This document shows positions 48,053 to 60,410 of a DNA stretch of 64,000 nt, piece by piece (positions within the stretch are counted from its first letter, which is position 1; each line of letters opens with the position of its first letter). Source of the DNA: Hyphodiscus hymeniophilus (taxonomy: Eukaryota > Ascomycota > Leotiomycetes > Helotiales > Hyphodiscaceae). Location of the stretch: the NCBI GenBank assembly GCA_016508695.1, contig VNKQ01000005.1:1054001-1118000 (forward strand), in the 5' to 3' direction. The position numbers were made by a program, and so were the translations under genes. The notes beneath the pieces were generated by a model. The model did no database searches, was not told the origin of the DNA, and saw nothing but the letters and a program-made list of their open reading frames with translations.

Positions 48053-49280
48053 ATGTACCCGCTCGAAATTTTCTTCACAGCACCGCCAATCTCACGGTAC
48101 ACATCTCCTATCTCCATCCATCCCTTCTGTTTGATATTAACAAACAACAGAACTTTAGCAGCCGTAATATTCATATTTTCCCTCCTCCTCCACACAGGTC
48201 TCCTCCCCTATAATTACTTCAATCTTTCCCTCCCATCTCTGATCCACATACCTCCCGAGCTATGGCGGGTCTTCACTTCTCTTCTTATCACGGGAGGAGG
48301 CCTTGCGATGTTGTTCGATACCTATTTCTGCAAGTTCTATTGAGTGAATGCAAAAGGAGGTCGAGCTAATGAGGAGCAGTATATGTTTATGGAGCGAAGC
48401 TTGAGATTGCCTCGCCGCGGTTTTCGCAGCGTGCCGACTTTGTGACTTATATCTGTTTCGTTTGTGGCATTATCTTGGTAAGTCCTTTGACATTCCTGGT
48501 TCTCTTCGACTGGATGGTCTTCACAAGTGCCTCCTAGAGACGTGATCGCATGGAAGACTACCCCTTTTTCTTCCCAAAGTTCCTCAACTGCACTAAGACT
48601 CCCCTATCCTCACATATCCTGTGGAAAACACGTACAGAGATCTAATAGGCACCCAGTTTTTAAACATCCTCTTTACCTTTGGGCAGGTCTTTGCAGGCGC
48701 CCTGGCCCTCGCTTTCATCACCTCCGCCATCCGCGACTCATGGGACCAACCCATAACCTTTATCATTGTCAAAATGCCAGCTCAATACCTCCCCTGGGCC
48801 ATCCTTCTCTTGACCCTCATCATCGGCGGCCCACAATCCGCAATGATCCAAGCTACAGGCCTTGCTGCAGCATATGTCTACGATTTTTGCACGGGACTTT
48901 ATCCGGGTCTCGGTGTCAAGCGTAATCTAGTCACAACGCCAGGGTGGATGAAGAAGGTGTTTGGTACTCAGAGCATGGTTGAGCGGCCGTATGGGACAGT
49001 GTCTACTGGAGTGACTGGGAAGGCTGCGTGGGGATTAGACATGTCGTGGAAGCGGTTTGGGCCTGGGCGTACCTTGGGAGAAGAGGACTCCAGTGCCGAT
49101 GGGCAGAGACCGAAAGGTCTTGTCCTTGCTGCGATGGTGATGGGTGGGTTTCTCGTGGTGTGTGGTCTCCTTGGTTACTTCTTCGTAATGTATGGTGTGG
49201 CGGATGACTGGTCTTCGGGCGTAGATGTTGGCAGCTTGGCGCGAGTTGGGGATAAAACTGCCACGCCTGAAACCGATTAG
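48053..49280 (+). CDS. Der1-like/derlin, ER membrane rhomboid pseudoprotease
   Basis: Four exons (48053-48096, 48151-48329, 48380-48477, 48657-49280) encode about 314 residues. The N-terminal FFTAPPISR and first helix (TLAAVIFIFSLLLHTGLLP) are derlin-like; PPELWRVFTSLLITGGGLAM contains the WR motif of derlins. DTYFLYVYGAKLE and FVTYICFVCGIILFLNIL are restored only by splicing. Derlins are inactive rhomboids acting in ER-associated degradation. Intron 2 (48330-48379) needs a GC donor (GCAAGT); intron 3 is unusually long (179 bp), its acceptor CACCCAG chosen because it is the one that keeps phase 0 into FLNILFTFGQVFAGA. The C-terminus carries an extra hydrophobic segment (VLAAMVMGGFLVVCGLLGYF) after a soluble linker, unusual for a short derlin. 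Confidence 0.83.
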
Positions 49281-50089
49281 GGAAGTCGACTGAAAGTACT
49301 ACGTTGTATGAAATGTAGAATATGCGATTCCTGCCATCCCACTTTCTCCTTAGGCTCGCTTGGTCCGTCATATCGCAAGTGAGTCCTCGGGTCAGAGGGT
49401 GGATGGTGCCGAAGAAAGTGGCCCGTTTAACCATACGCAAAGCGTTACCTATTTCAATAGAATTAAAACACCACCAATTCTTTCACAATCACCAATCTAG
49501 CAGCGGAGTCATACTGGAGCCTCTCTGGCTCCCCGCCGACAGATACTTACGCCGTATACATTTCATGAAAATGTTAAAAGTTTGTCAGAGATTTCATTCA
49601 TCAAGAGATCATGTTGTGATGAGAAACTCGGCCAAACAAAGTTTGTGCACAGAGAACGGTTCCAAGACAGTCGATAACACAATGTCGTGGAGTTGAATCG
49701 ATAGCGAATAGTCGTACAACAAGCATGCTCTGTTCTTCGTACTAATTGGAATAGACTGGCAATACGATCATTAAGACGGCTTACACGACCTGATGGAATC
49801 GCATATTGGGCACCACCGAAGATGACAAGGTTGTTGTTCCCTACTTCAACTCTGATCAGTATAAAGCCGACCAAGCCATTGATGAGGAAGAAAAGGTCGT
49901 CAAGCGAGTCTATATTGGCCTGCTAGATTATACATGGGCACGAAAGTTTGGAGACGAGGCCCATGCTATTCGAAATCCAGATACGCTCGTCAGCGTATGG
50001 TATCAAGCAAAGAGCTCGGTTCTTGCGGAGGGTCTTATAAATGCTGGGGTTCACCGTATATTATGCACAAGTGGAAAGAAAACGCGGCG
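49281..50089. other. Intergenic, possible degenerate ORF
   Basis: A plus frame at 49806-50108 has protein-like composition (VVPYFNSDQYKADQAIDEEE then KVVKRVYIGLLDYTWARKFG) but no family I can name. It directly precedes the integrase-like fragment in a different frame, so it may belong to the same decayed element. Confidence 0.35.
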
Positions 50090-50341
50090 AAATTACCTTT
50101 CAAGATGAGCTACGAGTTGATCGTAGCAAAGCCAGATGAGATTCATCAGAACCGAGGAGCAGTAGTACCAAGTTCCTTGGTGGGGGAAATCCTGGATATA
50201 GCGCACGATGCCCAAGGTCACTGCGGTTTTGTCCGTTTATTTCAAACCGTTTCTGAGAATTTTTACTGGCATTGCCGACAGCGCTTAATCGATCGACAGC
50301 TCTTCCCCGATCGAAAGCAAGAGTGGAGTCGACAGCGATAG
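50090..50341 (+). mobile_element. Possible relic of a gypsy-type integrase zinc-binding (H2C2) segment
   Basis: The translated string VVPSSLVGEILDIAHDAQGH followed by CGFVRLFQTVSENFYW resembles the region before the integrase catalytic core of LTR retrotransposon polyproteins, where a His-Xn-GH-x-GF signature precedes an FYW-like end. The following Cys pair and catalytic core are missing, and the frame ends at a TAG near 50341. No LTRs or target-site duplications were seen. This is a weak, short relic; it may be chance. Confidence 0.35.
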
Positions 50342-51197
50342 TGTCGGAGCTGTTGAGACAGCAAATGCGAGGAGCCGTCCATTGATTGCCTGATCAAATT
50401 CGCTATGTTTGATCACTGGAAATCTTGACCGCCGTTGAGCTCCCTCAATGCCTTGAAAACCTTGGGATACGAGAATGGCACTGTTGCGGATAATCGAAAC
50501 TTATCACGTATATTTTCAAGAATACGGGATCTAGCAAACCGCCGTTTCAGAATTGCCTTCTGCCCTCCGCCACAAAAGTTTCTTCACAAGTGCGTACTGA
50601 CTCGGCTTTGTACAGACAGTGCAGGGAAGGAGGCAGCTTCCGTCATCGCAGTATCGTGTACACCTTGTTGTAAGTTTTGTTGAATGACAACTCCAACCTT
50701 CAAAACTCGCTATGGAGGAAAGTCAGCTTTGGTACCATAATCCACTACTTTGTACTTCTTGAGAATCATGAAATTAACAAGTAGAGACTCGGTCGGTAGG
50801 ACTTGACTGCTATTGACCTAACGCGAGTTCAGCAGTAGACGTATAAACGGCTCGATTACACTCATGCACAATAACTTGAAACGATACGGAAGTTTTGAAG
50901 TTTAGATATTTATTCATTAGTATCACTGTGCAGGCAGTGATCATAAGCTGCCTGCAACTTCTCCCACCCATGCATTTCCATAAACAGCGCCAGACTTCCT
51001 CTATGCTACCACCTATGCCCGGGATGCAGAGTCTCATGCATCCAATTTAGACGACGAGGTAGCTTTCCTCTAGACATCCGTGCCCATGCTCCCCTCAAAT
51101 ATTTACAACAGATCGGTGAGGATCCTGAATCAACAGTGTCTCTTTTCCATGCATTCGACATGTACATGGATAAGCCTCCTCTTTAGAATACATTCAT
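50342..51197. other. Intergenic with no recognised gene
   Basis: Small ORFs without conserved features. The right end should contain the SKT5-like 3' UTR. Confidence 0.5.
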
Positions 51198-53370
51198 TTA
51201 CATGATGGTGCAATCTTTGTCGTCCTTGCCAGCTGTCTTCTCGTTGCCACTGGCAGTCTTCTTGACTTTTGTACCGTTCCTTGGCGACACAACTTCCATG
51301 GGTGTTCCTCCACTCGCTGCTGCTCTAATGGCAGCCAGCCTGTGTTTCGCTCGTTCGTCTCCCGCATCCGCTGCTTTCACGTACCAGACATTTGCTTCGA
51401 GAGGATCACGCCTGCATCCAATACCCATTTCTGTGAAGTAACCGACCGCGTATTGGGCTTTGGTAAGACCTTTAAAATATCAGCAAAGTTGCAAGTATGA
51501 CTGGAAGATCCATGGACAACTGACCACATTCGGCTGCCTGGCGCGCCCACTCGTATGCCTCGTTCTCATCCTTTTCGAGAACAGGCGGTGCACCAACCAT
51601 GTACCATGCACACAAAGCCATCATAGCCGCTGAATGCCCATTTTGCGCAGCTCCAGTATAGAAATGGACGCTTAGTGCCGGGTCTCGTGGACATGACAAC
51701 TTTCCGTGCTCATAAGCGTCTCCCATCAGATAGCTTGCTTCTGGGTGGCCCAAATCTGCTGCTTGTGTAAACAGCTTTGCCGCATAGACCTCGTCCTTGA
51801 AGACATCATCACCGTACCCACTCTTGTACAAGAGTCCCAGATGGTATGGAGCTGCATTATACTGCATGTCCGCCGATTCTGTTGCTCGGTTGAGCCATTT
51901 CAGGCCTTCTCTGTACTTACTCATCCCAAGATCTCCAGACAAACAGGCTCGACCAAGTCGAGTCATCGCACCCGGATGATTCTTTGAAGCTGACTGTCTG
52001 TAGAACTGAACAGCTTTAGCAGGATCCTTCCGACATCCCCAACCAAACTCGTAACACAGCGCAGCGCGGTATCCGGACTCTGCGTGTCCATGTTTACTGG
52101 CGGATACGAAAAGTGGAAAGGCCGTCCCGTTGTCCTCCTTTCCCTTATTGAACAATCCAGATGCATAGCCATCAGCAAGGTAGTATTGTGCGAAAGGATA
52201 TCCCTTATCGGAGAGCTTTTGAAGAACATTCTTCGCTTCACGCAGAAGCTCCTGAGGGGAAGTTTGAGGGCCTTCGATGTAAGGGCTATCAAGATCTCGT
52301 CCTGGCTTTGGACTTTTACTTGGCGAGACATCATTTTCTTGTTCCAGACCAGCTTCTTGAGCGCACTGTATCAAGAAGATCGCAAAAGCGTACTGAGTCT
52401 CGGCATCGCTCACCTTCTTAACGTTCTCGCGATACATTGCGAGAGTCTTAGACATGCTCAATAGCGAAGCGTTGGCTCCCACAGCTGATCTCAACTGAGA
52501 GTTATCCATCGATATAGCAGGCGGAGGCGCTTGTGGATACGAAACGTTTGCCAAGTCGACGTAGGAAAGTGGCCGGCTATCGTAAGAACGCTGAGAGTTC
52601 GCAGATGGAGCACGGAAGTTGGGTGAGCCAGAATGCCCGCCGGGGGAACGTCCTCTACCCCCAAGGTCAGAATAAGCAGACGCGGGTCGTTGAACCGGGG
52701 TTCGTCTCGCAGCAGATGTTGGAGTTAGATGCCGGTTGATGGATGCGCCCACATCAACCAAGTCATTTTGGGGATATTGAGCACTGGATGCACGGTACGG
52801 AGGACCTTGTCCACCGTCGGAATCGTGTGACTGATGGTGATATTGTAAACGTGGGACTGGCTGATCATTCTCGTCTTCACGAGCAGGAGTTCCTCCTTGA
52901 CCGAATGAATCATGCTGACTTTGGTAGCCGTTTGAGGGCGATCTCGAACCTGAACTCTCCGCAGAAGATATGACAGCAGCCTGTGGTTGTTGTATCTGCG
53001 GGGCTTGACGCGAATTGTAGGATCCCCGGTATGGCATATCGTAGGTCACTGGTAGACGAGACTCCTGAGTATATCCAAAATGGTCATGCACGGACTGACT
53101 ACTGCTTCCCCCAGAAACACTTCGCCCATCACTGCCTTCCATTCTGGCCGCCGAAGGCCTTGGTGGCCAATGTTCATCTTGTTGTACATTGACCCTCACA
53201 GGAGACATCGGCGCTCCTTGTATTCGACCAGGCGGTGGTATTGATATTTTGGATAGATCTTTTCGGCTCTCATTTTCCTTGAATTCGCCATCTGCGTAAA
53301 ACTTTGGAGACGACATAGAATTTGGCAGAGGTTTCCTCGATGGGGATTCGGGGGAAGATGTTGTTGTCAT
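51198..53370 (-). CDS. SKT5: SKT5/CHS4-type chitin synthase activator, Sel1 repeats and CaaX box
   Basis: Two exons (53370-51525, 51469-51198) encode 705 residues; the 55-bp intron has GTCAGT and TTTAAAG ends. The first about 340 residues are disordered (S, P, Q, G, R). Sel1-like TPR repeats follow (QYYLADGYASGLFNKGKEDN, AALCYEFGWGCRKDPAKAVQ, YLMGDAYEHGKLSCPRDPAL and AQYAVGYFTEMGIGCRRDPL). The protein ends CTIM, a CaaX prenylation box, after a Lys-rich stretch; yeast Chs4/Skt5 has this architecture and is farnesylated. In yeast it recruits and activates the class IV chitin synthase Chs3. The first in-frame ATG is MTTTSSPES at 53370; the upstream open frame begins with GTG. It faces away from a class IV chitin synthase gene across a 3.3-kb interval. 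Confidence 0.9.
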
Positions 53371-56300
53371 GGTCGCTGCTCTTAAGTTCTCATCCACATG
53401 GAACAGTATTCCTTGAGCCTAGGCAATCCTCTCTGTGAAACCGAAGCAGTCGGTCGGTTCGAATATGGATCGCAGAGATATGCACAACGATGATGGTGGG
53501 GTATTCGCAACGTGAAGGGCTTTTCAGGAAACGAGCGTAGTAGCTGCAGGCAGCCAAATGAGGATCTAGCACAGTATCAGAATCCTTTGGTTCAAACCAG
53601 AGGATCAGCCTTGCGAAAGCACGAGGTCACCGCGCTTTCGAGAAGTAAATAAGTCTCACCAGCTAGGAAAGACGGAGCAAAAGAGCAGCTTGTGAGAGGC
53701 CAAATAGATCGAGCGGTCCTGGTGGGTGGGTTACGAATCTGGTTCGACGAGTAGATTCTTGATTTGTAGAAATACGAAGTTGATGGTGTGAGAGACTGAG
53801 ACGTTGAGAGGAAGATGGTAAGTGTGGTTTACTTCACGCTCAAGTGTGCTGTGGAGGCAGAAACGTTAGCATAAACATCCCTGTGAAAACAACCCTGGCA
53901 AGAGCGATTGACCGTACCTGCGGGAAGTCTGCTGTAGATATGACGACGCGAAACCAAGGAACAAAAGACAGAAAAATCCTGGATCGTGTTTGCGATGCGA
54001 CGAGAAGGAAAGATGCCAATGGATTTGTTGACTGAGACTTCGTCCCGTCCACCCCTTTCCGAACAGCTTGTGAAAAGGAATGCGGATATGCGGAGGTGCA
54101 GGAATGCAAAAAGACCGAAGCGAAGACCTCCCCCGTCAGAACGCTCTCATAGAGGGGGACCGTAGAGTCCTGAAGCTCTGTACGCCGTCGTCCCTATTGC
54201 TATTTCCTATGTTTATCGACCGCTGTTGTGTAAGGCGGGATCGTGAGTTGGTTGTAAAGGGAAATCAGACTCTACCAAACGAACGAACAACAGGTTGGAA
54301 TCCGGGGTAGCAGACTTGTATGCAAGATCAAGAACACCGGGAGGGGGCAGGCAGAGCCTCCGATCTTGGACAATATGACTGGGCTTGTTGTACGTTGATG
54401 CGCAAATTGAAGTAAGTACCTAAGGTACTTGAACCTCAAAGTCCCGAGGAGTCTAGTGATGCAGTAGGCGGAGGGACTTTTGCAACTGAGAATCTTCTGG
54501 TTCCTGCGCGGTCCATCTCCTCGAATCGATCTCACTGATAAAAAAGGAAGCCGGATCTCCAGGATGTTGATCGCCCCTTCGTACCGTCGGATAGAGTACT
54601 AGTGGGAAAGCGACAGACTTTCCAAGCCCCCTTTTCTTTAGGATACTTTTTACGTCCTCAGTTTCCCATCCAACGCTTTGGGGACTTCAACGAAGAGCTA
54701 TCCTTTTGTCTTTTATGTTTAATCTTTCGTGCAGAAGACCAGAAAATCAACTTCCATCATCGCTCTTGGAGCGAACAAAACGAAGAAGTATTGAGACAAT
54801 TCGAGGCGAGTATTTCATCATCCAAAGGAACCAATCCGGATACGATATACCCCACCTCTCTGACCAGCGTTTCCTACTCGTCAGTTTTCTAAGAAACTCA
54901 ATACGAGACGAAAGAACCCTTACTTCAGCATGCAAGATTTTTCAAGAATTGTAGAACAGTTCTGACGGCCAACGAAACTCACAAGGAGTCAAAGCAGAAA
55001 TACTTCCGCACTCATAATGTCAATTCGCTGGACTGATGCTGTTTCGATACATATCTCCGAGTTGAACACACACCCACCCACCGGGCTGTGACATATCTTA
55101 GCTACTTTACCGTATTGTATTACGAGAAACGGTCTCACTTCCTGGGCCACGTGTGCTACCTCACAGCCTCACAGGCCAAGATGTGACTGTTTTGGGACGA
55201 TATACCGCTCTGTCTTCCACGCTCACTCGGTAGAGAGCTGAAGCGGTTCAGATCAGCCCCAGACGAAGCTCCTGGGCCGGGTTTCCATCGCTGATCGAAG
55301 GTTGTAAAGCGAGGTTGACAGAAAGCACTCGACGGATCTCTGCCGACTTTCCTAGCCTCAGTGCCGCAACCACTTCTCCACGAAGAACATTTCGCCCAGG
55401 ATACCGTAACGTGATGGCCTGTGTTGCGACAGAGACACTTGAGATGGGATACTTACTTTGCAACAAGCGAAAGAGCATGTATCCGCTTGCATTAAGAAGC
55501 CCTCAGCGCTGGAACTTGAACCTCGTATTCGTCCACATCTCCCAAAACAATCTACGCCAATTCCAAATCTCACAAAGCCATGCCATCGTATTCCACTTAT
55601 CCTTTTGCTGCAGATCCATCTTCTTGTGATGGGAATAAACGGTCGTTTGGCGCATTGCTGAAAAGGATGAAAGAAGGATACGAGAGGATTCCTTCTAAGC
55701 ACTTACGACGAGATGCTTCAGATGCTAATTCATAACTTAATTCTCTGGTAGCCGTAACGTTTATTTTCAGATGTTATTTTTAGCTGTTTTTGCCCACTAA
55801 AATTTCACCCCTCGCCGATTTTGAGGCGTACGCCGAACTAGCCGTACACCCAGGTGAGGATTGCTGTACCTAGCGGGCCAAACGTATTCCGCCCGGCAAC
55901 CAAGGGGGGCAGCGGGGGGCAAAATGGCTGCTGCTCCACTCTCCTCCAGTTTTGGCCCTGGAGAGATGCACCACTCACTTGTTGTGCTTTTGCGTTGCGT
56001 GTTTGCATTATTCCATTCCACAGTCTGCGAAAGCCTCATCACAGAAAAGCAACCCTGTTTCTTTTCTCTACACACTTTGGCATTCACGGCCACCTTCCAT
56101 TCGTTTGAAGGCATCTCGAAGCCTGTTCGGTCGCTCCTAACGTATTTTGAAACAGTCGTTCCTGTCACTTGATCGCCCCTACTGCTGAGAAATTCTTGCC
56201 AGCTGGATATCTTGTTGCGAACACCTTTCACGCCTTTTTGGATCGTGCAGTCGTCTGCGGAGGCGAGTTCTGGACAGGCTGACAATTCGCACTGCAAACA

Positions 56301-56698
56301 AGAGATATCGAACGACGTAAGAGTTCAGCTGCCGCGGGTTCGGATATTTTGAAGAGGCCATTGCCTTGATTGTTGGTCGTCCAAGGAACCCATCCCCACC
56401 AAAGGAACTATACGCAGGGGGGAGCATAACAAACGACAACAAACACTCTTTTCTGGTGGAATCACGACCTTTCGTTACCAACATCAATGTACGTTGATCT
56501 GCCCATCACTGAACTTTTTATTCTTGCATTGTTTTGGTTGCCGACAAACACCACAACACACCTCGTGTAACGTTCATCGTTAACGGGGCTGTGCCAATCC
56601 TTCTGCTCTGGCCATCACAACAATGGCAAAGTTGAAGTAATACCATCGTGTGTAGCTGGCCTGGAGTGAATATTTACTAATGATCTTTGCTCAGAGTC
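53371..56698. other. 3.3-kb divergent intergenic region, SKT5-like to chitin synthase IV
   Basis: Shared upstream region of both genes. It contains AAGTACCT-A-AGGTACTT at 54414-54430 and GGCGTACGCC at 55825-55834. A possible 206-bp 5' UTR intron of the chitin synthase spans 56489-56694 (GTACGT donor, TTACTAAT branch, GCTCAG acceptor). The longest ORF (55797-56297, minus) has no recognisable family and is likely chance. Confidence 0.5.
54414..54430. repeat. Inverted repeat AAGTACCT-A-AGGTACTT
   Basis: Perfect 8-bp arms with a 1-base centre, about 1 kb upstream of the SKT5-like start codon. Confidence 0.6.
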
Positions 56699-59600
56699 AT
56701 GTCACTTCCCCAACGCCCCGATGCCAGCGAATCTCCTATCCGCGAACAGAGAGGCAATTACCACAATCCAACACGCCGCCATCGACCCCAAGATGAGGAG
56801 GCTGGATATATGTCAGTCGCTACAGTGCCATTACCCCCTTCGCCTACTAGACCGGAGTCGAGACCCTCTTACTCGGAAACTCTTGTCCCTCTCTCACCTG
56901 CCACAACTCGTGAACATCTTGCCCCAACAGCCAGATCCCATACACCCGGAGGGCATGGAGAATTCCAGAGGAAGCGAAGCTTGATCCGACCTGAGCGAAA
57001 TCGAATTGACAAAGATCATCCAAATTACTATTACCGCCAGCATGCAGCCAATATGGATGTACTGCCTTCATCGACTGGAAATGATGCGATATTAGAGGAC
57101 TTAGAGGCAGCTACTGCGGCGACGGAGACATCAGGACTGCGGACTTCTGGCGAAGGGGAGTCTGATGTATCGCCTCCCTCAAAGAAGAGCAGAAGGGGCC
57201 ACGGAGCAGGACCAGGGGATGCTTTGGCAACAGAGAAAGCTGGCCTTGCAGCAGTGCCACGACCACGACAGAAGCTCCAACGAGAAAAGACTAGCAAAAT
57301 CACCAAGGAAGAGAAGGAAAGGCAAAAGCAATTGGACGCCGTGAGGCCGCCGAGTTTATGGAACGTCTACTGCGCAATCATCACCTTCTGGTGCCCGGAT
57401 TTCATTCTCAGATGCTTTGGCAAACCCAAAAAGGAACAGCAGAGAGCTTGGAGGGAAAAGATGGGCCTCCTCAGTGTTATTGCCCTCATCATGGGCTTCG
57501 TTGGTTTCCTGACTTTCGGTTTTACCGCGGTAGTTTGCGCTGCGCCTGGGGTTCGACTACGGGTCAATCATGTCTCGGAGGGTTATATGATTTTCCATGG
57601 CAGTGCTTACGATCTTTCGAAGTCCACTCACCCGGCCGCTAAAGGGGTTCCAGCCGGAGCAAACGTACTGTACGACTTGCAGGAGAAACACGGTGGCCAG
57701 GATGGGAGCTTTCTCTTCCAAAACGTGAACGGCAAATGCAAGGACATCATTACATTATCAGCAGGATCAGATGTTCCAACCAATGCCGACAAAGACCTTG
57801 CTTGGTATTTCCCCTGCAACACCTTTAACCAGGATGGATCAAGCCAGCCCAACAAAACCATTGGCGATTACCTCGGATATCAATGCCATACAATTGCCAG
57901 CGCTCGGACTGACTTCTATGACCTGAAGAGTGCCGGTGATGTTTATTATACTTGGGACGATGTGAAGAATGTCTCCAGAAACTTGATAGTGTATTCCGGC
58001 ACAGTCCTAGACTTGGACCTCTTGAATTGGTTTAATGGAACCCAGGTCACCGTTCCTCCCAAATTTGTAGAGCTCGCAAGCCGAACAAACCCTGTCAATG
58101 CAGCAGTCCACGGCAAGGATGTCACTCACTCCTTCCAAGGCGCTGATGACAAGGCCATGGCCCAATGCTTTGAACAGATTATCAAAGTTGGCTCAGTCGA
58201 CACAGAGACTGTGGGTTGCATCGCTTCTAAGGTTGTGCTATACGTGTCGCTGGCTTTCATCTTGAGCATCGTCATCTCAAAGTTTTGCCTTGCATTGATA
58301 TTCCAGTGGTTTCTAAGTCGAAAATTCGCTGCTTCCAAGACGTCACAGTCCTCGAATGCCAAAAAGCGGAATCGTCAGATCGAGGAATGGTCAGATGAAA
58401 TTTACAAGGCCCCACCTAGGCTTGCTGGCGATATGGGTAGCACTGTGGTTGGCTCTGACAGGATGAGCAAGAGAGGCAGTACCTTCTTGCCAACAACCTC
58501 ACGGTTCAGCAGCCCGTATGCTGGAGATAGATCTTCTCGCATTGGCCGTCCACATCCTACAACAATGGCCAGTCAGACTTCGACAGCTCAGCTCCTCCTT
58601 CCAAACCCTTTGTTCAAACAACAGAATGGAAGCCGATCAAGCTTTCTGCGAACCGATTCGAATGCGGAGAGCGACTATGAAGGGCCTGGCCCTGCAGGCT
58701 TCATCCACGAAGCAGTTGTACCGCAACCACCAGCTGATTGGCAACCCTTTGGGTATCCTCTCGCCCATGCTATCTGTCTCGTAACTGCTTATTCCGAAGG
58801 CGAGCTTGCTATCCGAACAACTCTCGATTCAGTTGCTATGACCGATTATCCAAACAGTCATAAGGTTCTCCTCGTCGTTTGTGACGGATTGATCAAAGGA
58901 AAAGGCGAGACGATGTCAACTCCAGATATTGTCCTTGGCATGATGAAGGACTTCGCAATCCTACCGGATGAAGTTCCAGCCTTCTCGTATGTTGCGGTGG
59001 AGCATGGATCAAAGCGACACAACATGGCAAAAGTGTATTCTGGCTTCTACGACTTTGGCGCGAACTCCACCATTCCCACTGACAGACAACAACGAGTGCC
59101 AATGATGTGTGTTGTCAAATGCGGAACACCGGACGAAGCCACCAAGGCTAAGCCAGGAAATAGAGGAAAGCGAGACAGTCAAATCATTCTGATGTCATTC
59201 CTGCAGAAGGTCATGTTCGATGAGCGGATGACGGAGCTCGAATTTGAGATGTTCAACGGACTATGGAAAATCACCGGAATATCACCCGACTTTTACGAAG
59301 TCGTACTCATGGTTGACGCGGATACCAAGGTCTTCCCTGACAGTCTGACTCACATGGTGTCTGCTATGGTCAAAGACCCTGACGTTATGGGTCTCTGTGG
59401 TGAGACGAAGATTGCCAACAAGAGAGCGACATGGGTTTCGGCCATCCAAGTCTTCGAGTACTTCATCTCGCATCATCTTTCCAAGTCCTTCGAGTCAGTG
59501 TTCGGTGGGGTCACATGTCTTCCGGGATGTTTCTGCATGTACAGAATCAAAGCTCCCAAGGGTGCGCAGAATTACTGGGTTCCCATCCTTGCCAACCCCG

Positions 59601-60410
59601 ATGTCGTGGAGCACTATTCGGAGAACATCGTCGACACGCTGCACAAGAAGAACCTGCTTTTACTAGGAGAGGACCGATATTTGTCAACCCTCATGCTGCG
59701 AACATTTCCCAAGCGCAAGCAGATCTTTGTCCCACAAGCTGTCTGCAAAACGACAGTCCCGGAAGAGTTCTCGGTTCTATTGTCTCAAAGACGTCGGTGG
59801 ATCAACAGTACAGTGCACAACCTTATGGAACTTGTTCTCGTCAGAGATCTCTGCGGTACTTTCTGCTTCAGTATGCAATTCGTGGTGTCCATTGATCTCA
59901 TTGGCACCTTGGTTCTTCCAGCTGCTATAGCATTTACCTTCTACGTCGGTATGTTACTCCTTTTCTCCATATATACAGGAACGCACTAATGATCATGTAG
60001 TCATCATTTCGATCGTCCGCCAACCACCTCAAATCATCCCTCTGGTTCTCCTTGGGTTGATCTTGGGTCTGCCTGCTGTCCTGATCGTTCTCACCGCTCA
60101 CCGGTGGTCATACGTGGTTTGGATGCTGGTCTACCTCCTGTCACTCCCAATCTGGAACTTCGTGCTTCCGATGTATGCGTTCTGGAAGTTCGACGACTTC
60201 TCCTGGGGTGATACTCGAAAGACAGCCGGCGAGAAGACGAAGAAGGCCGGCATCGAATACGAGGGCGAATTCGATAGCTCCAAGATCACGATGAAGAGAT
60301 GGGGCGAGTTTGAGAAGGAACGCCGTCTCCGATCCCATGCTGGATGGACCCAAGGAGATGGAAGCTGGACGTCTAAACATGGAGGTTATGAAGAGTACTC
60401 GGACATCTGA
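56699..60410 (+). CDS. Class IV chitin synthase (yeast Chs3 type)
   Basis: Two exons (56699-59948, 60001-60410) encode 1219 residues; the 52-bp intron has GTATGT and ATGTAG ends. It polymerises N-acetylglucosamine from UDP-GlcNAc into chitin at the plasma membrane. A disordered N-terminus (about 220 residues) precedes the first membrane segments (LLSVIALIMGFVGFLTFGFT) and an extracellular region typical of class IV enzymes. The glycosyltransferase-2 domain contains LVVCDGLIKGKGE, MVDADTKVFPDSL (about 870), LPGCFCMYRIKAPKG, GEDRYLSTLMLRTFPKRKQI (about 990) and the product-binding QRRRWINSTVHNL (about 1030). The C-terminus has membrane helices across the intron. No myosin motor is present, excluding classes V and VII. 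The start ATG begins MSLPQRPDASES, preceded by a likely 5' UTR intron acceptor. Confidence 0.95.

Noticed and set aside
55797..56297. 166-codon minus ORF in the SKT5-CHS interval
   Set aside because: No recognisable motif, lies opposite the probable chitin synthase leader and has chance-like composition.
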